DNA of 64,000 nucleotides from Pseudomonadota bacterium (GTDB lineage Bacteria; Pseudomonadota; Alphaproteobacteria; Rhodobacterales; Rhodobacteraceae). Position numbers and translations under genes: made by a program. The DNA lies in NCBI GenBank assembly GCA_020161615.1, contig JAIUPD010000002.1:372001-436000 (forward strand), given 5' to 3'. Positions 27,173-36,489 of the stretch are shown here, in pieces (positions within the stretch are counted from its first letter, which is position 1; the number at the start of each line of letters is the position of its first letter). Under the pieces are notes generated by a model, which was not told where the DNA came from, did not search any database, and saw nothing but the letters and a program-made list of their open reading frames with translations.

Positions 27173-28213
27173 TCAGGGCAGGGCGGCGACCAGCACCCGG
27201 GCCAGATCCTCGGGCTTCACCTGTCCCAGCAGCCAGTCGCGGACCGCCTGCCGCTGTTCGGCCTCGGGCGGCAGCGGGGCGTCGCTGTCCGGGCCTTCCA
27301 GGGGCAGCGTACGGTCGAAGGCGTGCTGATTGAGGAAGGCGATGTCGTCCCGGTTGGCGCGGCGGATCCATTCCTGGATCGCCGCCGGCGGATCGGTGAG
27401 CTTGGGCAGTCCGGTCAGCCCCGGCGCGCGGCGCAACCGCTCCAGCAGGACCTGGCGGCGCTGGATCTGGGCCGCGTCGCCGCCGCTGCCCAGCCGCTCG
27501 AACCCTTCGTTCAGCCCGAGGATCCAGAGCGTCGCGGCGGCGCTGAAACTCTCGTTGGTGCTGTGCACGGGATGGAGCGGGGCGACCGGCTGGCCATGGA
27601 TCAGGCCGATCTGCTGGTAAAGATCGACAAGCAGATCGCCGCCGGCCAGACAGGCGCGGTCGAACCGGCGCAGGATCACGTTCTCGGCGCCAAGTTGCTG
27701 GCGATAGCGGCGCAGCGTATCCGCCGCGCCCAGCCTCACCTGCGCGGGCAGGGGCAGATCGGCCAGTCGCGCGCCGTCGCGGATCAGCTGGTCCAGTGCC
27801 GAGCGGTAAAGCGGCACCGGGTCGCGGACATACATCAGCACGACGATTTCGGAAAAGGTCCGGCGCAACTCGTCAAGGATGGGTCCGGGGCGCAGGTAAT
27901 AGAGCGACTCGCTGGACAGGATGGTCAGCGCGGGCCCCTGCGCGCCGATTTCGGCGGCCATCCGGTCCCATTCCCGGCGGCTGAAAGCGCGGGATTCTTC
28001 GCGCGTGGCGAAATGCAGCCGTTCCTTCGGCAGGAGGGGTTTTCGCCCGGGCTCGAACAGGTTCGACAGCACGCGGGGCGGGGGCACGGTGGCATCGCTG
28101 GGTTGCCAATAGGCGATCCCCTGCTGCGCCAGCGCCGCGCGGTTCAGGAACAGCGAGTCCTGGATGGTGGTCGATCCCGCCTTGGCGGCACCGATATGCA
28201 ACAAGAGCTTCAT
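27173..28213 (-). CDS. Sulfotransferase-family protein 1
   Basis: A 346-residue protein whose N-terminus, MKLLLHIGAAKAGSTTIQDS, has the PAPS 5'-phosphosulfate loop pattern of sulfotransferases (GxxKxGST). A second region, VLMYVRDPVPLYRSALDQL, matches the 3'-phosphate-binding RDP...S motif. It would transfer sulfate from PAPS to a carbohydrate, probably the polysaccharide made here. The start is ATG 28213; the extension to 28405 overlaps the promoter area of the divergent gene. Divergent from a second sulfotransferase and a GT2 operon. Confidence 0.82.
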   Translation of the reverse strand: MKLLLHIGAAKAGSTTIQDSLFLNRAALAQQGIAYWQPSDATVPPPRVLSNLFEPGRKPLLPKERLHFATREESRAFSRREWDRMAAEIGAQGPALTILSSESLYYLRPGPILDELRRTFSEIVVLMYVRDPVPLYRSALDQLIRDGARLADLPLPAQVRLGAADTLRRYRQQLGAENVILRRFDRACLAGGDLLVDLYQQIGLIHGQPVAPLHPVHSTNESFSAAATLWILGLNEGFERLGSGGDAAQIQRRQVLLERLRRAPGLTGLPKLTDPPAAIQEWIRRANRDDIAFLNQHAFDRTLPLEGPDSDAPLPPEAEQRQAVRDWLLGQVKPEDLARVLVAALP

Positions 28214-28394
28214 CGTGATCCTCGGACCCGGGGGCGTTCGGTGCGGGCCTTTCCGGCTATCCTGACATCCCGCGCCGGGCAAGTCACCGCCGGCCCGCGC
28301 GCCATTGCCGCCGCTGGGACGATGGCCTAGGGTCGGGGTCGTCCGGCGCGGCGGCGGACGTCCCGGGGCTGACATCCCCCGACGAGGAAACACG

Positions 28395-29039
28395 ATGACC
28401 GTCATTCTCAGGAAATACGGCCTTGGCTATCTGTCGGTGCCCAAGGTCGCCTGTACCTCGATCAAGGCGATGATGTTTGAGGTGGAGAACGGCTTTGCGT
28501 TCCGTCCCTTCTCGGCCAACGGTCAGATGCGTTGGATTCACAATTTCTATCCGTCTGTCCCTTTCGCGGAACTGAAGCGCGGCCGTCTGCGCGATCTGCA
28601 CCGCATCACCGTGGTGCGCGATCCGATCAAGCGGGCACTGTCGTGCCACAGCAACCGCGTCGTGCAGCACCGCGAACTTTCGCGCGAGATCGCCGGAGAG
28701 CGGTTGGCCGGCTCGGGCCTGCCCTTCGACCCCGACCTCTCGACCTTCGTGCGCAACATTGCCGAATACTCGCGCCGGGTGGCCGAGATCGGCCACCACA
28801 CGGCGCCGCTGACGGTCTTTCTGGGCGAGAATCCCGGCTATTTCCACCGCATCTACCGCTTCGAGGAATTGCCCGAGATGGTCGCCGACGTGGGCCGGAT
28901 CACCGGCAAGGAGGTGGCGCTGGAGGTCATGCAGCGGTCGAGTGGGAGTGCCAAAATCGAGCAGCTTTCGCCCGACGAGATCACCCTTCTGAAAGATTAC
29001 TATGCCGAAGATTACGCTATCTTCGGCGCCTATTTCTGA
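28395..29039 (+). CDS. Sulfotransferase family 2-like protein
   Basis: A 214-residue protein of the carbohydrate sulfotransferase type related to chondroitin and HNK-1 sulfotransferases. It has the 5'-phosphosulfate loop YLSVPKVACTSIKAMM and the 3'-phosphate motif VVRDPIKRALSCH. The start ATG at 28395 follows a GAGGAAA site. It heads an operon with a GT2 glycosyltransferase (four bases downstream) and the large multidomain gene, supporting sulfation of a surface glycan. The acceptor is unknown. Confidence 0.85.
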   Translation: MTVILRKYGLGYLSVPKVACTSIKAMMFEVENGFAFRPFSANGQMRWIHNFYPSVPFAELKRGRLRDLHRITVVRDPIKRALSCHSNRVVQHRELSREIAGERLAGSGLPFDPDLSTFVRNIAEYSRRVAEIGHHTAPLTVFLGENPGYFHRIYRFEELPEMVADVGRITGKEVALEVMQRSSGSAKIEQLSPDEITLLKDYYAEDYAIFGAYF

Positions 29040-29043
29040 GCCG

Positions 29044-30825
29044 ATGACCGGGCGGCCCGCCGATCCTGCCGCGCCCCTGATCACGGTGATCGTCGCCGTC
29101 CACCAGGTCGCACCGCAGATCGCCGAGGCCATCGCCAGCCTGCGCGCGCAATCGCTGCCGGATTTCGAGGCGCTGGTCGTCGATGACGGCTCGACCGACG
29201 GATCGGGGCGGCTCGCCGCCGAGGCTTTCGCCGGGGATGCGCGCTTTCGCCTGCTGGTGCAGCCGAACCGGGGCCTGTCGGCGGCCCGCAACGCGGGGCT
29301 CGACCAGGCGCGGGGGGAGTTTGTCGCCTTCCTCGACGGCGACGACGCGATGGCGCCCGATTTTCTGGAGGTGCTGCACCGGGCCATTCTGGAAGAAGGG
29401 ACGGAGTGGGCGGCCTCGGGCCTTGCGCTGGTCTATCCGGGCGGCGAGGAGCGGCCGCATCCGGGGCTTCACGCCTGCGACATGCCGCCCGAAGCCGGGC
29501 GTCTGCCCTTGACCGATGCCTGCGAGGTGGCGCGGATCTTCCCCTCGGCCTGGAACAAGCTCTATCGCCGGTCGCTGTTCGACGGGATCAGGTTCCCGGA
29601 GGGAAGTTGGTTCGAGGATCATGAGGTCTTCTGGGCGATGGCCCGCCGCGCCCCCCTGCTGGCCTATCGGCCCCAGGCCCTGTACCGCCATCGCCGCGAC
29701 CGGCCGGGCCAGATCACCGGCGCCGACAGCGACCGGGTTTTCGACGTGCTCAGGGTGCTGGACCGGCTGGGACCGGTAATCCTGGGCAGCGGGATGGCCC
29801 GCGCGGCCGAGGGCTATGCCCGCCTGTCCGCCCGGCTGATCCACGAACGCGCGCTGGTGATCCGCGACCCGACCCGCCGTGCGCGCTTTCTGACGGCGGC
29901 GCAGGCCTTCTTGCAGCATCGCGGGGCAGGCTGGCAGGCCGATTGGGACCCCGAGATCAGCCGCGGGCTGGGGTTGGCGCTGGCGGGGGTGCTGCCGCTC
30001 TCGGTCGTGGTGCAGGGCGATCCGGGCCCGGCGCTGGCCGCGCTCGACGCGCAGGGCATGGCGGATTTCGAGCTGGTGGTGCTGGGGGACGGGGCGCCCG
30101 GCGTCCTGCCATCGGGCCGCGCGGTGCGGCGGCTCGATCCGGCGGGCCTGACGCCTGCCCGCCTTGCCTCGGTGCTGGAGGGGCGCTGGGTCCTGCTGCT
30201 GGCCCCGGGCGAGGTGCCGCTGCCCGAGGGGCTGATGAGGCTGGTCAATCTGGGTGAGCGGCTGGACCTGCCGCTGATCATCGGCGCGTTGGAGCGGCGG
30301 GGGCGGGGCTATCACGACGGCTGGACCGACAACCGCGTCGTGCCCGGGCTCGATGCGTTGCCGGTCTGGGGCGGCGAGGTCGCGATGGGCGGCGCGCAGG
30401 CGCTGAAGCTTTATCCGGCGCTGGGCAACCGGCTGATGCGGCGCGAGTTGCTGGCGGCGCTGCCCGGGTCGCCGGGGCTGGGGCGGGAGGCGGGCTCGGC
30501 GCAGATGCTCGCGCTTCTGGGCGGGCTGCAGGCGGGCAGGGCGGGCTACACGCGGCTCGCCGTCCTTTCGGTGCCGGACCGGCCCTTGGCGATCCCCGGC
30601 ACCGGAGCCGCGCGCCGCCTGCTTTCCGCCTGTCCGGCCCTGCCCGATCTGCCGCAAGGCTGGCAGGCCGTGGTGCTGTTGCGGCTGGCGCGGCTGCGGG
30701 GAGGGGGCCTGCGGCTGGTTGGGGCGCTGGCCGGGGCGCTGCGCGAGGGCTGGCTTGCCGGGCGCAAGGCTGCGCCGGACCCGGACCTGCCGCGCTGGGT
30801 TCGCAGGCTGATGCCCCGGCGGTGA
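29044..30825 (+). CDS. GT2 glycosyltransferase with a long second domain
   Basis: The first about 230 residues are a GT-A fold family 2 glycosyltransferase: LITVIVAVHQVAPQIAEAI, LVVDDGSTDGSGRLA, NRGLSAARNAGLDQARGEFV and the metal-binding FLDGDDAM. The remaining about 350 residues have another strand-rich segment (PLSVVVQGDPGPALAALDAQ onward) that looks like a degenerate second GT-A domain without the DXD motif. The 593-residue start is ATG 29044, four bases after the sulfotransferase stop. Sugar donor and acceptor unknown; membership in the polysaccharide island suggests assembly of its repeat unit. Confidence 0.85.
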   Translation: MTGRPADPAAPLITVIVAVHQVAPQIAEAIASLRAQSLPDFEALVVDDGSTDGSGRLAAEAFAGDARFRLLVQPNRGLSAARNAGLDQARGEFVAFLDGDDAMAPDFLEVLHRAILEEGTEWAASGLALVYPGGEERPHPGLHACDMPPEAGRLPLTDACEVARIFPSAWNKLYRRSLFDGIRFPEGSWFEDHEVFWAMARRAPLLAYRPQALYRHRRDRPGQITGADSDRVFDVLRVLDRLGPVILGSGMARAAEGYARLSARLIHERALVIRDPTRRARFLTAAQAFLQHRGAGWQADWDPEISRGLGLALAGVLPLSVVVQGDPGPALAALDAQGMADFELVVLGDGAPGVLPSGRAVRRLDPAGLTPARLASVLEGRWVLLLAPGEVPLPEGLMRLVNLGERLDLPLIIGALERRGRGYHDGWTDNRVVPGLDALPVWGGEVAMGGAQALKLYPALGNRLMRRELLAALPGSPGLGREAGSAQMLALLGGLQAGRAGYTRLAVLSVPDRPLAIPGTGAARRLLSACPALPDLPQGWQAVVLLRLARLRGGGLRLVGALAGALREGWLAGRKAAPDPDLPRWVRRLMPRR

Positions 30826-30893
30826 GGATTTGTTGAAACGGCAAGGCGGCCTTGCCATAAGCACGGGGTTGCCGAAAGGGTCTGGGTCCGGTC

Positions 30894-33800
30894 ATGTTCT
30901 CGTTCAAAACCGCCGGTGGTGCCCGGTTCCGCTGCGAGGCCGATTTCGTCTGGGGCTCGGTCCTCAACGTCAACTTCCATGCGGATGACTGGCGCTCGAT
31001 CCCCTTTCACCTCTCGATTCGCCGCGACGAGGCGCTGGTCGTGGTCAACCGGCAGGATCCGAAGGGCTGGCGGCGTGAGATCCGCAGGCCGATGCGGTTT
31101 GACAGGGTGGCGGTGCCGGTCGAGGTGCTCTTTGCCGCGGGCCGCGTCCGGGTCAGTGTCAATGGCGTGGCCATCGGCAGCTTCGACGCCTATCCCCGCC
31201 TCGACCCGACCTGCCGCTACGGGCTGCGGCGCGGCTTTCCCGGTCTTGGCCGCATCGCCCATGTCGATGTGCAGGGCGATGTGGTCTGGAACAGCGTCCT
31301 CGTCGACCGCGCGCAGCACGGGGCGCCCCCGTCCGACGAGATCGCGCTCAGCGACGCGCTCGAGGTGATCCGGCGCGGCGTGGGCGACGACAGCCCGCCC
31401 CTGGGCGTCCTGCGGATCATGGGGCAGGAGGCAGAGGTCCCGGCGGCCTTGAAGGCGCTGCCCTATCTCCTGCCCGATGGGACGCATGAACACGCGATGG
31501 TCGCGGTCCTGCCCGGCTGGCTCTGGTCGGGGGGTGTTCAGGCGCTGGACATGGTGCTGGAGGATGCCGCCGGCCGGGGGCTGGGGGGGCTCAGGCTGGA
31601 GCGCCCGGCACTGGTCGAGCGGATCGAGCGGCTGGCGTTGTCGGGCGGGCTGGAGGGCGACGACCGGGTCGCGATCCAGGCCATCGAGCATGCAAGGCAC
31701 GCGGGCCTCGCCGCCGATCTGACGCCTGAGGCCTATCACCGGCTGGCCCATGCCGCGGCGCGCTTCCGTCTGGCAGATTTCCTGGCCGAAGGGGGCGAGG
31801 CGCCCCGCGCCGTTTCATCCCCCGACCTGCCGCCCGCGCCGCTGCCCCGCCGTGCCGAGGAAGCCTCGGACCGTTTTACCGCCGCCCTGCGCGCCGATCC
31901 CGGGTCGGATCCCCTGGCCCTGCTGGCGGCCGAGCTGGCGGCGCTGGACAAGCCCCACGACCAGGGCGAGTTGGTCGAGCGGCTGATCGAATGCTTCGCC
32001 CTGGCGGACAGGCTGGAGGATCTGTTCCGCCTGCGCCGCGACCGGGCCCTTCCGGCGCTCAACCCTCCGGGGGCGGGGGACCTCTATCGGCGCGGGCTGC
32101 TCTTGAGCCTGGATTATGCCGAGGGGCGGTTCGGGGCCATCGCCGCGACGCTCTGGGATCTGGCGCCCGAGGGGCCGGCCTGGCTGCCGACACCCGCGCT
32201 GGGCTGGGTTCTGGAACAGGCGGCACGGGCGGCGCCCGGGCTGGACGGGACAGCCCCCCTCGACTGGCAGCGGACCGACATGCTGAAGGCGGGGCTGGAC
32301 ATGGTGGCGGCGCGGGCACAGGGCTATTGGGGGCGCAGCCCCTGCCGACGGCTGATCCGCGCCGTGCTGGTGATCCTGCTGAACGCCGATTCCCTGCCCG
32401 AGGATGTCCGCCAGAAGGCGATCTGGACCGCGCTCAGGGCCTATGGGCTGACGCCCGGTTTCTGGGATCTGGTCGAGGCGGAGATCGCCCGCGGCTGGAC
32501 CCCACCGCGCCAGATTGTGCCGGTGCGGGCAGCCTTTGCCCGGATCCGCGCCGCGTTTGATGCCGGGACGCGCGACGAGGCGGCGTTGTCGCGGGATCTG
32601 GATCTGTTCCGGCAACTTGGTTGCCCCGACCTGCAACGCTTCCGGCGCGAGCTGTTCGGGCCGCTGGGCCTGCCCGGGGCCGAGGCGGCGCGGCCGCTGG
32701 CGCCGCTGGTCGCGGGTTTCGACCCCGACGAGGCGCTGCTGCGCCATCTCAGTTTCCCGGGCAACGCCGACAGGCTCGACGCCGCCGGGCTGGAGGGGGT
32801 GGCCGAGGTGATCGCCGACAGCTTCTCCGGGATGCCGCGCAATCCCTTCGCCCGGCTGCAGGGGCGGATGCTGGCCGAGGCGACGGCGCTGCTGGAGGCA
32901 CCGGACGAGGCGACGATGGCGCGGTTCCTGAGAGGGGCGGCTGCGATGATGTCGGGCTACAGCCGCTTCATGGGGATCGCCCTGCCGCTGGCGCTGCTGC
33001 GCGGTCTCTGCGACCGGGGGCGGGCGGCGGAGGGCGCACCGCTGGTGGCGCAGATCGCGGCCGCGCTGCCCGATCTGGCAAAGGACCCCGCCACCGCCGC
33101 CGCGCTCTTCACCGCCCCTGCGCCGCGGCTGGCGCTCGATGCGCTGACCCGCGCGCATGGCACCCTGCCGGCGGTGGCGGCGCTGGCCCTGGCGCTGGAG
33201 CCGCTGCTGGCCCCCGGCCCGCCCCCCCCGCGTGAGGACCGCGCGGCGGACCTCAGCGCCCGGGCGCATCCGTTGCAGGACACGCTCCTCTGCCTCTACA
33301 CCTGCCAGCCCTATCTGGAGACCCGGGTCCGGGCGATCCGCGAGACCTGGCTGCCGCTGCTGGCGAAGATGGGCGTGCCCTGCCTGATCTTCGTCGGCGG
33401 CGGGGACGGGCGGCGCGAGGGGGATGTCATCTATCTCGACGCGCCCGACGATTACGAATCCCTGCCGAAAAAGACCCTGGCGATGGCGCGCTGGGTGCTG
33501 GACCACACCGATTTCGCCCATCTGGTAAAGGTGGATGACGATTGCTTCGTCGACCCGGAATCCTGGTTCGGCGATCTGGCCCATCGGTCGACGAATTATT
33601 ACGGCCGCAGCCTGACCCGGCGGCGCGGGCAGATGGACCGGACCTGGCACCAGCCCAAATCCCGCAGCCGCCGCGCCCGGATGGAGCTGGACAAATCGCC
33701 CGAGCCCTCGACCTATGCCGATGGCGGATCGGGCTACGCCCTGTCGCGCATCGCGCTTCAGACGCTGATCGAGGCCAGCGAGCGGCCCGAGGGCCGGGCG

Positions 33801-35033
33801 CTGATCCATGTGTCCTTCATGGAGGACAAGCTGGTCGGCGACCTGTTGGCCAGTGCCCGGATCGCGGTGGACAACACCGATTACCGCGTGGCGCTGCTGC
33901 GCCGGACCCGACCGGGCGGCCCGCTGGTGTCGCTCTGGGACAACGGGTTCCTGCCGTTCAAGGGGTCGGGCATGAAACTGGCCCATCTGGATGGGCCCGA
34001 GAAGATGGCCGAGGTGCTGGCGGGCCTGTCGCAGCCGCGGCCGGTGCAGGCCAAGATCTGGCCCAGCTATCAGCCGGTGCGGCAGGGCTGGGCCTCGAAC
34101 ACGCTGGACCTGATCTCGCCCCCGGAGAAGCTAGCGGAGGTCAACGAGGCGCCCGTGGCGGTGGTATCCTGCCTGAGGAACGAGCGCTTCATGCTGCCCC
34201 GCTTTCTGGAGCATTACCGCGCGCTGGGGGTTCGGGGATTCCTGATGGTCGACAACGGTTCGGACGACGGCAGTTTCGACTATCTGGCCGCACAGCCCGA
34301 TGTGGCGCTCTTCTCGGTCGATACGCCCTATTCGGAATCGCAATACGGGGTGGCCTGGCAGCAGGCGCTGTTGGCCAATCTCAGGCCGAACCGCTGGTCG
34401 CTGGTCGCCGATCTGGACGAATTACTGGTGCTGGCCGCGGATCTGAGCGGGGATCTGCCCGCGCTTGTGGAAACGCCCGCGTTCCGGGGCGCCGATGCCG
34501 CGCGGCTTTTCATGCTGGACATGTATCCCGAAGGACCGCTTTCGGGCGCGGATTTCCGGGCCGAGGGCCCCTTCGCGCAAGCCGGTTTCGTCGACCGAGA
34601 GCCCTTTCTGGCCGTGACGGGTGCACGCGGACCCTATTCCGATGCGCCGGTCTGGACCAGCGCGCTCAGGCACCGGCTGATCCCCGGCGCGCGGTCGGAC
34701 CTTTTCGTGGCGCAGAAGATCGCGCTTCTGAAATACCGGCCCTGGATGCGGCTCTCGGCCGGGCTGCATTTCGTGGCGGATGCGCGGCTGGCCCCGCGCG
34801 ACCTGATCTTCGCCCATTTCAAGTACAGCGCCGCCTTTCATGCCAAGGCCAGGGCCGAGGTCGCCCGCCGCCAGCATTTCAACAATGCCGAGGAATACCG
34901 CAAATATCTGGCCGTGGTCAGCGAGGGGCGGGACGTGATCCACGATCCGGCAATCTCGGTCCCCTGGGACCAGGCGCCTTTCGTCCGCCGGCTTCTGGGG
35001 CTGGAGGCGGGCCGCGCTCAGTCCCGGGCATAG
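30894..35033 (+). CDS. Multidomain galectin-like / GT31 / GT2 glycosyltransferase
   Basis: A 1379-residue protein with four parts. Residues 1-145 resemble a galectin: H39-x-x-x-R43, N52, W59, E62 and R64 match the carbohydrate-binding pattern of galectins, with identical N-W-E-R spacing but a shorter loop after R43 and Ser at the position of one Asn. About 150-790 is helical, TPR-like, unassigned. About 793-1080 is a GT31 (beta-1,3-galactosyltransferase/Fringe) domain: RAIRETW (~812), VKVDDDCFVD (D881-D883), ADGGSGYALSR and E977-D978. About 1086-1379 is a GT2-type domain (VVSCLRNER, DNGSDDGS, D1173-L-D1175-E). It overlaps the convergent GT4 gene by 16 bases. Confidence 0.88.
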   Translation: MFSFKTAGGARFRCEADFVWGSVLNVNFHADDWRSIPFHLSIRRDEALVVVNRQDPKGWRREIRRPMRFDRVAVPVEVLFAAGRVRVSVNGVAIGSFDAYPRLDPTCRYGLRRGFPGLGRIAHVDVQGDVVWNSVLVDRAQHGAPPSDEIALSDALEVIRRGVGDDSPPLGVLRIMGQEAEVPAALKALPYLLPDGTHEHAMVAVLPGWLWSGGVQALDMVLEDAAGRGLGGLRLERPALVERIERLALSGGLEGDDRVAIQAIEHARHAGLAADLTPEAYHRLAHAAARFRLADFLAEGGEAPRAVSSPDLPPAPLPRRAEEASDRFTAALRADPGSDPLALLAAELAALDKPHDQGELVERLIECFALADRLEDLFRLRRDRALPALNPPGAGDLYRRGLLLSLDYAEGRFGAIAATLWDLAPEGPAWLPTPALGWVLEQAARAAPGLDGTAPLDWQRTDMLKAGLDMVAARAQGYWGRSPCRRLIRAVLVILLNADSLPEDVRQKAIWTALRAYGLTPGFWDLVEAEIARGWTPPRQIVPVRAAFARIRAAFDAGTRDEAALSRDLDLFRQLGCPDLQRFRRELFGPLGLPGAEAARPLAPLVAGFDPDEALLRHLSFPGNADRLDAAGLEGVAEVIADSFSGMPRNPFARLQGRMLAEATALLEAPDEATMARFLRGAAAMMSGYSRFMGIALPLALLRGLCDRGRAAEGAPLVAQIAAALPDLAKDPATAAALFTAPAPRLALDALTRAHGTLPAVAALALALEPLLAPGPPPPREDRAADLSARAHPLQDTLLCLYTCQPYLETRVRAIRETWLPLLAKMGVPCLIFVGGGDGRREGDVIYLDAPDDYESLPKKTLAMARWVLDHTDFAHLVKVDDDCFVDPESWFGDLAHRSTNYYGRSLTRRRGQMDRTWHQPKSRSRRARMELDKSPEPSTYADGGSGYALSRIALQTLIEASERPEGRALIHVSFMEDKLVGDLLASARIAVDNTDYRVALLRRTRPGGPLVSLWDNGFLPFKGSGMKLAHLDGPEKMAEVLAGLSQPRPVQAKIWPSYQPVRQGWASNTLDLISPPEKLAEVNEAPVAVVSCLRNERFMLPRFLEHYRALGVRGFLMVDNGSDDGSFDYLAAQPDVALFSVDTPYSESQYGVAWQQALLANLRPNRWSLVADLDELLVLAADLSGDLPALVETPAFRGADAARLFMLDMYPEGPLSGADFRAEGPFAQAGFVDREPFLAVTGARGPYSDAPVWTSALRHRLIPGARSDLFVAQKIALLKYRPWMRLSAGLHFVADARLAPRDLIFAHFKYSAAFHAKARAEVARRQHFNNAEEYRKYLAVVSEGRDVIHDPAISVPWDQAPFVRRLLGLEAGRAQSRA

Positions 35034-36043
35034 ACCTCAAGCAGGGCGTCGAGATGCTCGTCCATGCTGGTGGGGGGCTGGGCGCGGGTCCAGTAATCGG
35101 CGGGCTGCACCGCGCCCTCCAGCATCCGGTACAGTACGCGGTGCAGATCCTGCGCGTCGCCTGCGCGGAAGACGAAGGCCGGCGCGCGACCCAGTTCCTG
35201 CGCGCCGCCGCGATCCGAGGTGATCAGCGGGATATGGCGGGCGTGCATCTCCAGTGCGACCTGGGGCAGGTTGTCCTCCCATTGCACGGGGACGATGCCC
35301 AGGGCGACATCGGCCAGCAGCGCGGTCAGGTCGTCATGCGTGTAGCCGTCGACATGCCGCACCTCGGCCAGATGCGGGCGCAGCGCGTTGAGCCCGGCCA
35401 TCGCCCCGGCATCGCCCGACCGGGCGGCGACGGTCAGGCGCAGGCGGCGGGCCTGGACCAGCGGCAGGGCCTGCAGCGCCTGCATCAGGAAATGGAACCC
35501 CTTGTCGCGTCGCATATAGCCCAGATAGGCCAGATGCAGCGTGCCGTCCGGGGCCAGGAACCCGGGACGCGGCAGCGTCTTTTGCCACTCGGCGGCCTCG
35601 GCGGTGCCGATGTAGAGGGTTTGCAGCCGCTCGGCATGGATTCCGTGCAGCAGCGCGATCTGCCGTACCCGGTCCGAGACGCAGAGTACCCGGTCGCAAT
35701 GGGCGTTGATCAGCCCGACCATCCGCGCCCGGCGCCGGGCGAAAGGGTCGCCCGCGTGCCCGTGAGGGCGGAGGCCGATGGCGGGGGGCGGGGCGGGCAC
35801 ATCGTCGCCGCGCCGCCGCCGCAACAGCCTGCGGGCCAGCCGCCAGGCACGGCTCATGCCGGGGCGGAAGAGCCGGTCGTAGAAGGCGGTCCCGGGGCCG
35901 AGGCCGCGTTGCGACAGGCTCCAGGCAAAGGCATAGGCTAGCCGCACCGGGCCCGGCTGCGGCGGGGCGGGCAGGCAGCGGGCGCATTTCGCCCCGGCGT
36001 GGAAATCGTCGCAGGTCTCGCGCTCGGCGAACCAGAGATTCAC
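35018..36043 (-). CDS. GT4 glycosyltransferase, C-terminal part of a frameshifted gene
   Basis: The frame of 341 codons opens with GTG AAT CTC TGG and begins VNLWFAERETCDDFHAG, which is internal to GT4 enzymes, where it normally follows HNYYPFCPQ. It carries the C-terminal Rossmann domain with LAYLGYMRRDKGFHFLMQAL (donor-binding start) and the EX7E-like region VALEMHARHIPLITSDRGG. Alone it lacks the acceptor-binding half encoded at 36040-36489, so it is probably inactive unless the frame is restored. It should be read with that half as one gene of about 490 residues. Confidence 0.8.
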   Translation of the reverse strand: MNLWFAERETCDDFHAGAKCARCLPAPPQPGPVRLAYAFAWSLSQRGLGPGTAFYDRLFRPGMSRAWRLARRLLRRRRGDDVPAPPPAIGLRPHGHAGDPFARRRARMVGLINAHCDRVLCVSDRVRQIALLHGIHAERLQTLYIGTAEAAEWQKTLPRPGFLAPDGTLHLAYLGYMRRDKGFHFLMQALQALPLVQARRLRLTVAARSGDAGAMAGLNALRPHLAEVRHVDGYTHDDLTALLADVALGIVPVQWEDNLPQVALEMHARHIPLITSDRGGAQELGRAPAFVFRAGDAQDLHRVLYRMLEGAVQPADYWTRAQPPTSMDEHLDALLEVYARD

Positions 36044-36489
36044 CTGGGGCAGAACGGATAGTAATTGTGCAGGGACAGCACGAAGCGGGTCCGCGGCCAG
36101 CGTGGGCGCAGGGCGAGGATATTGGCGGGCAGCCCCTCAAGATTGTTTAAATGGATCACGTCCCAGGGACCGGTCCGGTCGATGAAATCGGCGAAGGCCC
36201 GTTCGGTGGCGGCATGGTCGAGCTGCGCGGCCCCGGCGAAATCGGCGTGCGAGGGGGCGACAAGCCCCGAATTGACCAGTGCGTAGCGGGGGCTGGGGCC
36301 GTCCGCCAGCGTCACCACACGGGGCGTCCGGCGCCACAGATCATGGGCGATACCGGAGGAAAGGAAGGCGGTCTCGACCCCCGCACGGCCAGCGAGCGCG
36401 GCGATCAGGTTGCGCTGATAGACGCTGACGCCGCCGCCCCGCCCCTCGGGATCGCGGTAATCGACCCAGTTGACGTAGAGGATTCTCAC
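36040..36489 (-). CDS. GT4 glycosyltransferase, N-terminal part of a frameshifted gene
   Basis: A 149-residue fragment: MRILYVNWVDYRDPEGRGGG and VSVYQRNLIAAL are the start of a GT4 N-terminal Rossmann domain, DVIHLNNLEGLP the middle, and it stops abruptly after LSLHNYYPFCPR. The next frame continues exactly with VNLWF. One extra C in the run at 36046-36049 (G on the plus strand) would restore HNYYPFCPQVNLW. The GTG start at 36489 overlaps the stop of the upstream sulfotransferase-like gene (GTGA). Confidence 0.82.
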   Translation of the reverse strand: MRILYVNWVDYRDPEGRGGGVSVYQRNLIAALAGRAGVETAFLSSGIAHDLWRRTPRVVTLADGPSPRYALVNSGLVAPSHADFAGAAQLDHAATERAFADFIDRTGPWDVIHLNNLEGLPANILALRPRWPRTRFVLSLHNYYPFCPR

